Made by a program: the position numbers and the translations under genes. A stretch of DNA of 64,000 nucleotides from Streptomyces sp. NBC_00289 (GTDB lineage: Bacteria; Actinomycetota; Actinomycetes; Streptomycetales; Streptomycetaceae), in assembly GCF_041435115.1 (NCBI RefSeq), contig NZ_CP108049.1, positions 25,855 to 89,854 of the forward strand. Reading direction: 5' to 3'. The notes beneath the pieces were generated by a model. The model had not been told where the DNA came from and did no database searches. It worked only from the letters and a program-made list of their open reading frames with translations. Of the stretch, positions 48,937-57,448 are shown in pieces. Positions within the stretch are counted from its first letter, which is position 1. Each line of letters begins with the position of its first letter.

Positions 48937-50205
48937 ATGCGATGTGGTGGGTGGGGCCGGTGTGATCGTGGGGTGGATCAGGGTGTAGGGGCCGGCCGGG
49001 GGGCTGGGCTGTCGAGGGCGTTGGTGGTGCGTCGTTTGCTGGAGCGGCAGCAGGCGGGGGAGTTGGCGACGCGGCATGTGCGTGCGGTCGCTGAGGTGGT
49101 GGGTGCTTCGGAGCGTACGGTGTGGCGCTGGCTGGAGCAGGCGAAGACGACGGGGCGTGTGGAGGCGCCGGTCCGGCGGGGGTACGCGGTGTCGGACGAG
49201 GTGTGGGAGCTGTTGGGTGAGGCGGGGGGCAATGTTTCGGAGCTGAGGCGCCGGCTGGTGGCTGCCGGCGGTGAGGTGCCCATTCCGTCGATGTCGACGT
49301 TGAGCCGGGTGATCCGCAGGGACCGTCGGGCGGGGCGGGCTTTGCTGACGGGGCGGGAGCCTGAGGTTGCCGGGTCGCGCCGGTCGGATCCCCTCAGCGA
49401 GCTGGGCCTGGACGTGGTGGCCGAGAAGGGTGGCGGTGGGCAGGTGTTTCTGCGGGAGCAGAAGCATCTGGCGCAGGTCCCGGTCCTGGTGCCGGGTGCC
49501 CAGGTGGTGCACACGCCTGCTGTGCGGTCGGTGCTGCGGACGGTCGCGCACGCGGCCGCGGTGGGGGCGGTGGTGTGTTTGTACGGCGACGCCGGCCAGG
49601 GCAAGACCGTCGCGCTGCAGTACGCCCTTTCCCAGCTGCCGCACCCGGCCAGGGTCCGCCGGGTCCACGTCGGTGTGCACCCGACGGTTCCCGAACTGCG
49701 CCGGGTACTCGCGGACGCCCTCGAGCTGGGCAGGCGTCTGCCGCGCGGGGCGGGGGAGGCCGACTTGATGCTGGTGAACGCGTTGAGGCAGCCCCGCGTG
49801 CTGGTACTGGACGAGGCACAGCGCCTTCCGGGACCGGCGCTGGAGTTTCTGCGCGGGCTGTGGGACCACCCGGACACGGACACGGCACTCGTGCTGGCGG
49901 GGGCGGGCAGTGAACGGGCGCTGCGCCGGGTGCCTGCGCTGGCCTCTCGGGTGCTGACCTGGGAGTTGGTGCCGCGTCTTCGTCCGGGTGAGGTGGCAGC
50001 GGCGATGGCGGCCTTCCACTCGCTGTGGGAGGGGGTGGCCGAGGACGATGTCGTGTGGGTGGACGAGCATGTGGGCCACGGCAATTTCCGGACCTGGGCG
50101 AAGCTCACCTCGCACCTGACCGCCGAGATCTACGGCAAGAGCCGTGCGGTAGTGGACCGCCGGATGCTGGAGCGGGCCTGCTCACGGCTGATGGGGCCGC
50201 TGTGA
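48937..50205 (+). CDS. AAA+ ATPase with transposase-like N-terminal DNA-binding module
   Basis: Residues about 28-135 mirror the transposase N-terminus: VRRLL, RHVRAVAE, ERTVWRWL, V-S-D-E-V with LL, GNV, and PSMSTLSRVIRRD. Residues about 190-410 are a MuB/ExeA-type ATPase with Walker A GDAGQGKT (217-224) and Walker B VLVLDEAQ (288-295). The catalytic rve domain is absent. The start is uncertain; ATG 48937 lacks a good ribosome site. It may bind the element's ends or target and regulate transposition. Its stop overlaps the transposase start. Confidence 0.8.
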   Translation: MRCGGWGRCDRGVDQGVGAGRGAGLSRALVVRRLLERQQAGELATRHVRAVAEVVGASERTVWRWLEQAKTTGRVEAPVRRGYAVSDEVWELLGEAGGNVSELRRRLVAAGGEVPIPSMSTLSRVIRRDRRAGRALLTGREPEVAGSRRSDPLSELGLDVVAEKGGGGQVFLREQKHLAQVPVLVPGAQVVHTPAVRSVLRTVAHAAAVGAVVCLYGDAGQGKTVALQYALSQLPHPARVRRVHVGVHPTVPELRRVLADALELGRRLPRGAGEADLMLVNALRQPRVLVLDEAQRLPGPALEFLRGLWDHPDTDTALVLAGAGSERALRRVPALASRVLTWELVPRLRPGEVAAAMAAFHSLWEGVAEDDVVWVDEHVGHGNFRTWAKLTSHLTAEIYGKSRAVVDRRMLERACSRLMGPL

Positions 50206-51929
50206 CCGGCGCCTTGGGGCCGGGAGGGGGCGCTTCCCGCTCCGGCGTGCACGGGGACGGTGCGGACGCGCGGGGAGGCCTGCCTTCTTCCTCCTTGTCG
50301 GCGCTGCGCGGTCCTGCCGTGCGCCGGCTTCTCGCCCTGCGGCAGGAACAGAAATTGACCTCCCGTCATGTACGGCTGATGGCGGAGTCGTTGGAGGTGA
50401 CGGAGCGCACGGTGTGGCGGTGGCTGGCCGCCGCCGAGCGTGACGAGTCCGCGGCCGCGGAGCCTGGGGCACGGGCCCAGAGCAAGGACCGCTTCACCGT
50501 CACCTCGGAGGTGCGCCGCCTGCTGGCCTTGTGGAAGGGCAACGTCGCGGCGGTCCATCGTGAGCTGACCGCTCGCGCGGTCAGGGGCGAGGGAGAGCCG
50601 CCTCCGTCGATTCCGACGCTGCACCGTGCGATCCAGCGGGACCTGACGCCGGGGGAGCGGGCCGGACTTGCGAAAGGCGAGCGGGCGGCGCGCAAACACG
50701 ATGTGTTCCTGGCCCGGCCGCGGGGTTGGCGCAACCAGGCATGGGAGACCGACCACATGCAAGCCCCGGTGCTGGTCGACGTCGACGGCACCGCCCGCAG
50801 ACCGTGGATCACCTGGTTCACCGACTGCGCGACGAACGCGATCACGGGCGTCGCTGTCACGCCGGTGCATCCGTCGCGGGAGTCGGTGCTGTCCGCACTG
50901 CGCTCCGCGGTCCTGCGCGAGGACCCCTACGGCCCGTTCGGTGGCCTGCCGGAGAAGGTGCGTGTGGACCGTGGCAAGGATTTCCTGTCCAGGACGGTGA
51001 CCGCGGCGTTCGATCTGTTGGACGTGACGGTGGAGGACCTGCCCGCCTACACCCCGCACCTCAAGGGCACCGTGGAGGGGCTGAACCGGGCGGTGGAGAG
51101 CATGTTCCTGGCCGCGCTGCCCGGCTATGCCCGCCAGCCGCGTCCCGGCAAACGGGCTTCCCGTCCGAAGGACGAAGTGCTGCTCGGCTTCGAGGACTTC
51201 ACCGCCCGGCTGCTGGCTTGGACTTCGTGGTGGAACACAGAGCACTGCCCCGCGCCGCTGCGGGGCCGGACGCCTCTTGAGGCGTGGCAGGACGATCCCA
51301 CCCCGCTGCGGGACGTGCCGGCCACGGATCTGTGGACGTTCACTCTGGAGGACGCCGGCACCCGCACCCTGAGCACCCGCGGCATCCGTTTCAGGAGACG
51401 CGACTATGTGGGTGCGTGGATGACCGGGCAGGCCGGGATCCAGGTCCGGGTCCGTTTCATGCCCCACCACGACCACCGGATCGAGGTCTACCACGCGGCC
51501 ACCGGCCGCTACCTCGGTCCCGCGGATCTGGCCGACCGGGCCACCGAGGAACAGGTCAGCGCCGTACGGCGAGCACGGGCCGCTCGCTCCCGCCGTCTGA
51601 AGAAGGACCTGGAGGCTTCCCAGCGCGAGCGCTACGCCGCCGTGAACCAGCCCGAGGCGCCCCGGCGGCTCGGTGCGTTGACCACCGCGCAGGCCGAGGC
51701 CGAACTCGCCCAGGCCACCGACACCGACCTGTCGCAGCTGTCGCTGCCGGACCTCATCCCGCCCGCCGCGCCGCCGGCCGGGTGGCGTACCCCTGCTTCC
51801 CTGGCCGCGCTGACCACGCCAGACCGGCCCACCTCGCTCCCGTCCGGCCGTGATTCCGCTTCCGCCCCGGACGGCCCCGACGGGCGGGCCGCACGTCCCA
51901 CCACCGACAAAGACGGAGACGCCTCGTGA
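50202..51929 (+). CDS. DDE transposase of the TniA/Mu type
   Basis: This 575-residue protein has two N-terminal HTH modules (about 38-78 and 98-148) and an rve catalytic core. D184 lies in WETDH, D256 in VRVDRGKDF and E292 in KGTVEGLNR, giving the D,D(35)E spacing. A Mu-type C-terminal beta barrel follows (TLSTRGIRFRRRDYVG, VRVRFMPHHDHRIEVY) and a long proline-rich tail. Such enzymes cut and join element ends and need a partner ATPase. GTG 50202 overlaps the previous stop. Confidence 0.9.
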   Translation: MTGALGPGGGASRSGVHGDGADARGGLPSSSLSALRGPAVRRLLALRQEQKLTSRHVRLMAESLEVTERTVWRWLAAAERDESAAAEPGARAQSKDRFTVTSEVRRLLALWKGNVAAVHRELTARAVRGEGEPPPSIPTLHRAIQRDLTPGERAGLAKGERAARKHDVFLARPRGWRNQAWETDHMQAPVLVDVDGTARRPWITWFTDCATNAITGVAVTPVHPSRESVLSALRSAVLREDPYGPFGGLPEKVRVDRGKDFLSRTVTAAFDLLDVTVEDLPAYTPHLKGTVEGLNRAVESMFLAALPGYARQPRPGKRASRPKDEVLLGFEDFTARLLAWTSWWNTEHCPAPLRGRTPLEAWQDDPTPLRDVPATDLWTFTLEDAGTRTLSTRGIRFRRRDYVGAWMTGQAGIQVRVRFMPHHDHRIEVYHAATGRYLGPADLADRATEEQVSAVRRARAARSRRLKKDLEASQRERYAAVNQPEAPRRLGALTTAQAEAELAQATDTDLSQLSLPDLIPPAAPPAGWRTPASLAALTTPDRPTSLPSGRDSASAPDGPDGRAARPTTDKDGDAS

Positions 51930-52669
51930 CCGCGGCCACCTACCAGTACGTCGACCTGCCCGACGCCTCCGTGGTTACCACCCGGGCCCTGCTCACTGCC
52001 CGGGAGAACATCTCCGACACGGTCGCCGCCCGCGCCATGATGTGCATCCACGGCGGCGCCGGCTTCGGCAAGACCCTCGCCGTCAACACCTGCCTGCGCG
52101 CACTCGAGCCCGGCGAGGACGTCCGCAAGATCACCTTCCGTGCCCGGCCCACCGCCCGCGCGGTGCGCTACGAACTGTTCACCGCGCTCGACCTGCCCGG
52201 CGAACCGCCCCGCCACCCCAGCGAGTTCGACCGCCTGCTGAAAACCGCGTTGGCCGAGCGCCCCCGCGCCTTCCTCGTCGACGAGGCCCAGTGGCTCAAC
52301 GGCGAGGCGTTCGAATACTTCCGCTACCTGTGGGACGAACCCTCAACCCAGCTCGCGATCATCTTCGTCGGCGGCGAGGGCTGCCACACCGTGCTGCGCC
52401 GCGAACCGATGCTCTCCTCCCGCATCTTCATCTGGCAGCACTTCACCCGCCTCACCCCCGGCGAGGTCCTGGAGGCCATTCCGCTGTTCCATCCGGTGTG
52501 GGCCGACGCCGATCCCGACGACATCGCCTTCGCCGACCAGCACGCCGCACACGGCAACTTTCGCGCCTGGGCCCAGTTGACCGCCCACACCTGCACGGCC
52601 CTGACCCGCACAGGCCGCTCCCGTGTCGATCAGGAGCTGCTGCGCTGGGCCTTCAGCCGCCTCGCCTGA
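51926..52669 (+). CDS. TniB/MuB-like transposition ATPase
   Basis: The 247-residue protein has Walker A GGAGFGKT (43-50), Walker B FLVDEAQ (116-122) and a C-terminal helical lid with HGNFRAWAQLTAHTCTAL, also present as HGNFRTWAKLTSHLTAEI in the first ATPase. Such ATPases bind target DNA and activate the transposase. GTG 51926 overlaps the transposase stop. Confidence 0.85.
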   Translation: MTAATYQYVDLPDASVVTTRALLTARENISDTVAARAMMCIHGGAGFGKTLAVNTCLRALEPGEDVRKITFRARPTARAVRYELFTALDLPGEPPRHPSEFDRLLKTALAERPRAFLVDEAQWLNGEAFEYFRYLWDEPSTQLAIIFVGGEGCHTVLRREPMLSSRIFIWQHFTRLTPGEVLEAIPLFHPVWADADPDDIAFADQHAAHGNFRAWAQLTAHTCTALTRTGRSRVDQELLRWAFSRLA

Positions 52670-52682
52670 CCACCACGCCGCC

Positions 52683-53786
52683 ATGCCGCCTGCCGTGCCC
52701 CCGCCGTCCGTCGCCGTGGTCATCGACCCGGGCGACGATGCGGTTCACACGCACACCGCCCTGGCCGCCCACCATCCGCCCTCCGGGCGGATCACCCTGC
52801 ACCCCGGCCCGGGCACCACCAGCGAGACCGGCCTCGCCCACGACCTTCTCGCCGCACTGGGCAAACCGCCCCTGCTCCCGGGGCGTTTCCCCGCCGGCCG
52901 TCAGCCCGCCTGGGAAACCGCCACCGCCTGGATCACGGCCCTGCCCGTCACCCGGCTGACCGTCCTGCGCGCCCACCGCCTCACCGCCCGCCGCACGATG
53001 CGCCTCCTGCAGTTGCGCGCCCTCACCGGCATCCACCTGACCCTGGTCTGCCACCGCCCCCACCTGCCCGCCGCCCTGCACCAGGCGCTGCAGACGGCCG
53101 ACTACTGCGTCACCGCCGACTTCCAGGCTGCCCGCCGCCATTACTACGGTGCGACCGCTCCCGTACCCCAGTCTGTTGACGAGCCAGCCCGGCCGGCAGA
53201 CCGGTGGCTCACCTTGCCCGTGCTGGACCGTCTGGTCTCCTACGACAGCCCCGCTCCATGTACCGCCCCGTGCACGCCGCCGCCGATCGTCTTCCGGCAC
53301 CGCCCGCCACCCGCACCCCTCACCCAGCAGACAGCCCAGGAAGCCGCCCGGCGCCTGGCCTCCGTGACCGCCCACCCCCGCCTGGCCGCAGCTCTCGCCG
53401 CCGCGCTCTTCACCGGCGCCTCCTTCCAGCAGCTCGCCACCGCCCGCCCCGGCGACTACGACGACACCGCAGCCACCCTGGCCCTGCACGACCGCACCCG
53501 CTACACCGACGGCTGCGCTACCTACGGCGTGCCGTCGTGGGCGCGCGTCTTCCTGAAGGCCGCCGTGTGCTTCGCCCGGCTCGCGCCCGGCCAGGACCAG
53601 CATCTGCTGACCGGCCCTCACGACCGCACCCACCTGCTGCGCGTGGCCGAGGCCGCGAGGCTTCGCCCGCCGCAGCCGTCCGCCGGCCAGCGCACCGGCC
53701 GTATCCAGTGGGACTGGCGCGAACGGAAGGAAGCACAGTGCTACGACGCGATGCTGACACGGCACCAGATCCCGCCCTCGTCCTGA
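52683..53786 (+). CDS. Transposition accessory protein, possible inactive ATPase paralogue (367 aa)
   Basis: ATG 52683 lies 13 bp after the ATPase stop. The N-terminal half parallels the ATPases: ITLHPGPGTTSETGLAHDLLAALG matches ITFRARPTARAVRYELFTAL, and LTVLRAHRLTARRTMRLLQL occupies the Walker B position but with RA in place of DE. No Walker A is present. The C-terminal half (about 235-367) has AALAAALFTGASFQQLATARPGDY, faintly like a tyrosine recombinase core without its catalytic Arg. The role may be target choice; no TniQ-like zinc motif is seen. Confidence 0.6.
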   Translation: MPPAVPPPSVAVVIDPGDDAVHTHTALAAHHPPSGRITLHPGPGTTSETGLAHDLLAALGKPPLLPGRFPAGRQPAWETATAWITALPVTRLTVLRAHRLTARRTMRLLQLRALTGIHLTLVCHRPHLPAALHQALQTADYCVTADFQAARRHYYGATAPVPQSVDEPARPADRWLTLPVLDRLVSYDSPAPCTAPCTPPPIVFRHRPPPAPLTQQTAQEAARRLASVTAHPRLAAALAAALFTGASFQQLATARPGDYDDTAATLALHDRTRYTDGCATYGVPSWARVFLKAAVCFARLAPGQDQHLLTGPHDRTHLLRVAEAARLRPPQPSAGQRTGRIQWDWRERKEAQCYDAMLTRHQIPPSS

Positions 53787-53805
53787 GCCCGAAGCCAGGC
53801 GCACG

Positions 53806-54360
53806 TCAGTCGATGGAGAAATCGGCGAACTCCACGTCGGTGAAGGCGATCCCGAGACCGTGAGCACGTCGGCCTCCGTCCCGGAAATAGGCATGCCCCA
53901 AAGCACGGGCGAGGATCACCAACTGCTGCTGCTCGCCCCCGCCGGCATCCCGGGCGGCGAACAGCTCGCGGGCCACTTCTCCCGACAGGTACTGAGTGAT
54001 CAGCCGTACCCGCGGATCGTCCGACGAGCCTGCCGGAGCGGCGAATCCGAACCGCGCCCTGGTGTGGAAGACAAACCCGTCGGCCTCGGCCCGGGCCCGT
54101 CGACGGGCGCGCACCAGGGGCTGCCACCGTGCCCTGACAGCCTCATCGATCAACCCCGCATGCACGGCACTGGGACGGCGGCGCATTCCCGGCCGGGTGG
54201 TGACCCACCTCTGTACCGTGCGCTGGGAGATCCCCAGGAGGACAGCCACGTTCTTTGTGGAGCCCTTCTCCGCCCTGAGCAGGAAACGCACAGCGGCATC
54301 CCTCGCAGGCACAGGGCGGGTCAGCAACGCCCGCTCGAGCCCTTTGACGATCTCACCCAT
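53806..54360 (-). CDS. Second terminal-protein (Tpg-like) paralogue, divergent
   Basis: This 184-residue protein has the length and order of Tpg: TRPVP near the start, the HTH-like ISQRTVQRW (44-52), ARWQPLVRARRRARA, TRARFGFAAPAG and YFRDGGRRAHGL at the end. It reads opposite to tap-tpg. Where the tap-linked copy has GTTD at 112-115 this one has GSSD, so the threonine used for priming in studied Tpg proteins is replaced by serine. It may be a working alternative, a relic, or cargo of the neighbouring transposition module. Confidence 0.8.
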   Translation of the reverse strand: MGEIVKGLERALLTRPVPARDAAVRFLLRAEKGSTKNVAVLLGISQRTVQRWVTTRPGMRRRPSAVHAGLIDEAVRARWQPLVRARRRARAEADGFVFHTRARFGFAAPAGSSDDPRVRLITQYLSGEVARELFAARDAGGGEQQQLVILARALGHAYFRDGGRRAHGLGIAFTDVEFADFSID

Positions 54361-54421
54361 GCCCGCCCCCGAGCGTTCCTCCACCGCGATGGCTGGTGCA
54401 CGGCGGCCGTCTGCTTTCCCA

Positions 54422-54440
54422 GATCTCTCACACCAAGCCG
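54422..54440. repeat. Right member of the composite repeat
   Basis: GATCTCTC (54422-54429) is directly repeated from 48746, and the following ACACCAAGCCG (54430-54440) is the reverse complement of CGGCTTGGTGT at 48753-48763. Confidence 0.5.
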
Positions 54441-54632
54441 CTCTCCCCGGCCAGTTCAGGCATAGCCAAGACACCAACGCAGGCCCTCGGCTAAAGAGCC
54501 AGCAGTAACCCAAGCCCGAGAACGCCCTTCCCGAAGCAACTGTGAACCCGCAACCGTCATTTACGCCATCCGTACGTGTTTGGTACGCGAAAAGTGCGCT
54601 TCGCGCTAGGGTTGCGGGACAGGAGGTGCTGC

Positions 54633-56852
54633 ATGTCCGAACTGTTCGACGCGGTCGACGCGCTGGTCGCGTCCCGCTCCCCGTTGCCGCCCCCGGCGGA
54701 ACGCAAGCGGCTGCGCCAGGCGCACGGTCTGACGCTGGACGAGGTGGCGGCCGCGCTGCAGGTGCGGCGGGCGACGGTCGGCGGCTGGGAGGCCGGCAAG
54801 ACCGAGCCGCGGCCGCCGGAGCGCGACGCATACGCCCGCATGCTCAAGCAGCTCGCCCAGCTCTACCCTGCCAACGCCCCGGTGCCCTCTGAGGACACGG
54901 CGGTCCCCGAGACGCCTGCCGTCCCGGCCGTTCCTGCGCCATCGGTCGCTGAACCGGCCCAAGCTCGCACCGAACCCGCAGGCCCGATCCCGGAACTTGC
55001 TTCCGAGGACACCGCGCTGCGCCCCGCCGCCGTGCCGCATCCGGTGGCCACGACCAGGCCGACGCCACGTCGGACGCCCGCGCGGAAAGCCGCCCCCGCT
55101 GGCAGCCCAGCCGGTGGTGCCGATGTGCGGTTCGAGAACGGCCCGCTCGCGGTCGTCGACGTCGCAGATGGCCAGGTGCTGGCGTACTGCGTCGGCGGCT
55201 TGGTCCTGGACGTACCGGCGAAGTCGATTGCGGCCCTGGTGGAGTGGACGCTGTGGGAGGGGCGGCTCGGTCAGCCGAAGTTGTCGGGGCCGGGCAAGGA
55301 CGGCGATCCGCTGCTCGTACTCACGGAGGCTGCCCTGGAGCACTACGGCCTGCCGATCGCCCTCACCCAGGAAGAGCGGCTCGCCGGGCGGATCCCGGAG
55401 GGGCACAAGGTCATCAAGCAGCTGGCCCGCGCGGAGTGGAAGCTGACGAAGCGAGGGTTCGGGCCGTGGGCGAGGATCTACCGCCCCGCCACGGGTTCGG
55501 AGCGGGCCTGCGTCCAGCTGTGCATCCCGTCCTGGCAGGCGCTCGACACCCGCCATTGGGCCGACGCCGCCCAGCTTCCGCCCGCCGAACTTGCCCAGTT
55601 GCTCGGTACGTACGCGTCGAGGGTGATGACGCCGCGCGGCTCCACCGCTGTCACCGGCCTGGAGCTGATGACCGCCCTGCATCCGCCGACCCGCGCCTCC
55701 GAGCCCGATGAGACGGGTAAGCGGCACTCCGAGCACAACCCCGGCTCGCTGGGCAAGGATCCGGTGGACTGCGCACCGTGCGAGGCCCCCGACGGGCACC
55801 CACTGCTCGCGGACCTGCCGCGTTTCCACCAGCGCACCCGGGCGGAGGTCCTGGTGGAGGAGGCGTACGACTGGGCGCGCCCGCTCACCGACGCCGAATG
55901 CCTGCGCCGCAACCTGGTGGGCATCGACGTGAACATGGCCTTCGCTGCCGGCGCCAACGGCCTGGTCGTCGGTCTCGGTGCGCCAACGCACGTCAAGCAG
56001 CCGGTGTTCGATGCGAAGCTGCCCGGCGCGTGGCTGGTCGATCTGTCCCACGTCGACCTGTCGAGGGTGAAGGTCGCCAAGGAGAAGTGGGCGGACCTGG
56101 ACGGCAGTCTGCTACCGAGCCCGTTTACGCCGAAGGGCGAGCGCCCCGAGGGCCCGGCGTGGTACGCCACGCCGACCGTGGCGTACGCGGTGGAGCTGGG
56201 CTACGACGTCACGCCGGTCGAGGCGTGGGTGCGCTACGACAACGGGCGTTACCTGGACGGCTGGTACAACCGGCTGCGCGACGCGTACATCGCCACGATG
56301 GCCGATCTCGGGGTGGGCGCCGACCTGTCGCCAGAGGAGTTCCTCGCAGCGATGGACGGCTACCGGCAGCGTGACCCCGGACTGGCGGTCGTGGTGTCCG
56401 CGGTCAAGGCGACGGTGAAGGGCGGCATTGGCAAGCTGCGTGAGCGCCCGCGCGGGGAGGGCTGGAAGCCGGGACAGCCGTGGCGGGCCCTTGCCCGGCC
56501 GACGTGGCGTCCGGATATCCGCGCCGCCGTCATCTCCCGGACCCGGATCAACATGCACCGCAAGATCGTCAAGCACGCCGCGTTCACCGGGCAGTACCCG
56601 GTCGCGGTCCTCTCGGACTGCGCCGTCTACGCGTCCGACGGGCCGTCGCCGCTGGACTTCCTGCCCTACCGGGACGGCAAGCCCCTGCCCGGCGGCTTCA
56701 AGCTCGGCGTGAACCCGGGCCTGGTGAAGTGGGAGGGCACCCAGAGCGTGCTGTGGGGCGAGGGCGTCCGCGAGCAGTTCAAGGCCCCGGAGCTCAACCT
56801 CGCCCGGTACATCAAGGACGGCACCATCACCGACCAGGGCAACGGAGAATAG
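54633..56852 (+). CDS. tap: Telomere-associated protein Tap
   Basis: The 739-residue protein starts at ATG 54633 after AGGAGG. An N-terminal XRE-type HTH (RLRQAHGLTLDEVAAALQV, ATVGGWEAGK, residues about 22-55) precedes a proline-rich linker. A large conserved body follows (VRFENGPLAVVDV, WARPLTDAECLRRNLVGIDVN, TPVEAWVRYDNGRYLDGWYNRLRDAY). Tap binds folded 3' telomeric overhangs and brings Tpg to the ends. Length and direct coupling to tpg (six bp) support the call strongly. Confidence 0.9.
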   Translation: MSELFDAVDALVASRSPLPPPAERKRLRQAHGLTLDEVAAALQVRRATVGGWEAGKTEPRPPERDAYARMLKQLAQLYPANAPVPSEDTAVPETPAVPAVPAPSVAEPAQARTEPAGPIPELASEDTALRPAAVPHPVATTRPTPRRTPARKAAPAGSPAGGADVRFENGPLAVVDVADGQVLAYCVGGLVLDVPAKSIAALVEWTLWEGRLGQPKLSGPGKDGDPLLVLTEAALEHYGLPIALTQEERLAGRIPEGHKVIKQLARAEWKLTKRGFGPWARIYRPATGSERACVQLCIPSWQALDTRHWADAAQLPPAELAQLLGTYASRVMTPRGSTAVTGLELMTALHPPTRASEPDETGKRHSEHNPGSLGKDPVDCAPCEAPDGHPLLADLPRFHQRTRAEVLVEEAYDWARPLTDAECLRRNLVGIDVNMAFAAGANGLVVGLGAPTHVKQPVFDAKLPGAWLVDLSHVDLSRVKVAKEKWADLDGSLLPSPFTPKGERPEGPAWYATPTVAYAVELGYDVTPVEAWVRYDNGRYLDGWYNRLRDAYIATMADLGVGADLSPEEFLAAMDGYRQRDPGLAVVVSAVKATVKGGIGKLRERPRGEGWKPGQPWRALARPTWRPDIRAAVISRTRINMHRKIVKHAAFTGQYPVAVLSDCAVYASDGPSPLDFLPYRDGKPLPGGFKLGVNPGLVKWEGTQSVLWGEGVREQFKAPELNLARYIKDGTITDQGNGE

Positions 56853-56858
56853 ACCGCG

Positions 56859-57416
56859 ATGAGTATGTTCGGGGACGGCCTGGACGCCGCGGTGCAGAAG
56901 GCGTTCACCCGCCCGGTGCCGAAGTCGGCTGGCACGCAGATGCGGTACCTGGTTAAGCAGTTGAGGGGCACTAAGGCCGTCGCCCAGATGCTGCGCATCT
57001 CGCAGCGCACCGTAGAGCGGTACGTGAAGGACCAGATCAAAAAGCCCCGCCCTGATCTTGCCGCCCGCTTGGAGGCCGAAGTGAAGAAGCGGTGGCAGCC
57101 GCAGATCCGTGCCAAGGCGCGGCAGAAGGCGGCGACCACCGGCGGCATCGTCATCGACACCCGCGCCCGGATCGGCTACACCGCGCCGATCGGCACGACG
57201 GACGAGGACCGCCTCCGACACTTGACCGTGGCGCTGCCGCCGCAGTACGCCGCCCGCCTCTTCGACGCCCAAGAGCACGGCGCCACGGACCAGCAGCTCC
57301 AGCAGATCGCCGCCGAAGCACTCAAGGACGTGTACTTCCAGGACAACGGCCGCCGCGCCGGCCAGCTGGAGGAGGTCCGCCTCACCAGCATTGAGCACCT
57401 CGAGTTCGACCTGTAG
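56859..57416 (+). CDS. tpg: Telomere terminal protein Tpg
   Basis: The 185-residue product directly after tap has the usual Tpg length and layout: AFTRPVPKSAG, an HTH-like ISQRTVERYV (47-56), KKRWQPQIRAKARQKA, TRARIGYTAPIGTTDED and VYFQDNGRRAGQLEEV. Tpg becomes covalently linked to 5' ends of linear Streptomyces replicons and primes end patching. A threonine near position 114 (here T114 in GTTD) is the priming residue in studied members, as far as I recall. The pair implies a linear replicon. Confidence 0.9.
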   Translation: MSMFGDGLDAAVQKAFTRPVPKSAGTQMRYLVKQLRGTKAVAQMLRISQRTVERYVKDQIKKPRPDLAARLEAEVKKRWQPQIRAKARQKAATTGGIVIDTRARIGYTAPIGTTDEDRLRHLTVALPPQYAARLFDAQEHGATDQQLQQIAAEALKDVYFQDNGRRAGQLEEVRLTSIEHLEFDL

Positions 57417-57448
57417 ATCCCGAACAGCCGCGAGCCCCGTCGACCGCA

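Larger units (their letters stand above)
48761..53786 (+). mobile_element. Four-gene transposition module (Tn5053/Mu-like), ends uncertain
   Basis: A DDE transposase, a TniB/MuB-type ATPase, a second ATPase and an accessory protein lie in overlapping or close order. The left boundary is placed at TGTCGGTAATGGTGAGAG (48761), whose GGTGAGAG recurs at 48854 behind another TGTC; such repeats are typical of transposase-binding ends. No convincing right terminal repeat was found before the terminal-protein gene at 53806. Confidence 0.55.

Noticed and set aside
48761..53786. Terminal inverted repeats of the type TGTC ... GACA closing the large transposition module
   Set aside because: A left candidate exists, but no matching right end lies between the last transposon gene and the terminal-protein gene, so exact ends and target duplication could not be supported.
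54361..54632. The missing N-terminal part of the truncated helicase on the far side of the transposition block
   Set aside because: The minus strand there is interrupted by stops in the needed frame and shows no helicase-like residues.
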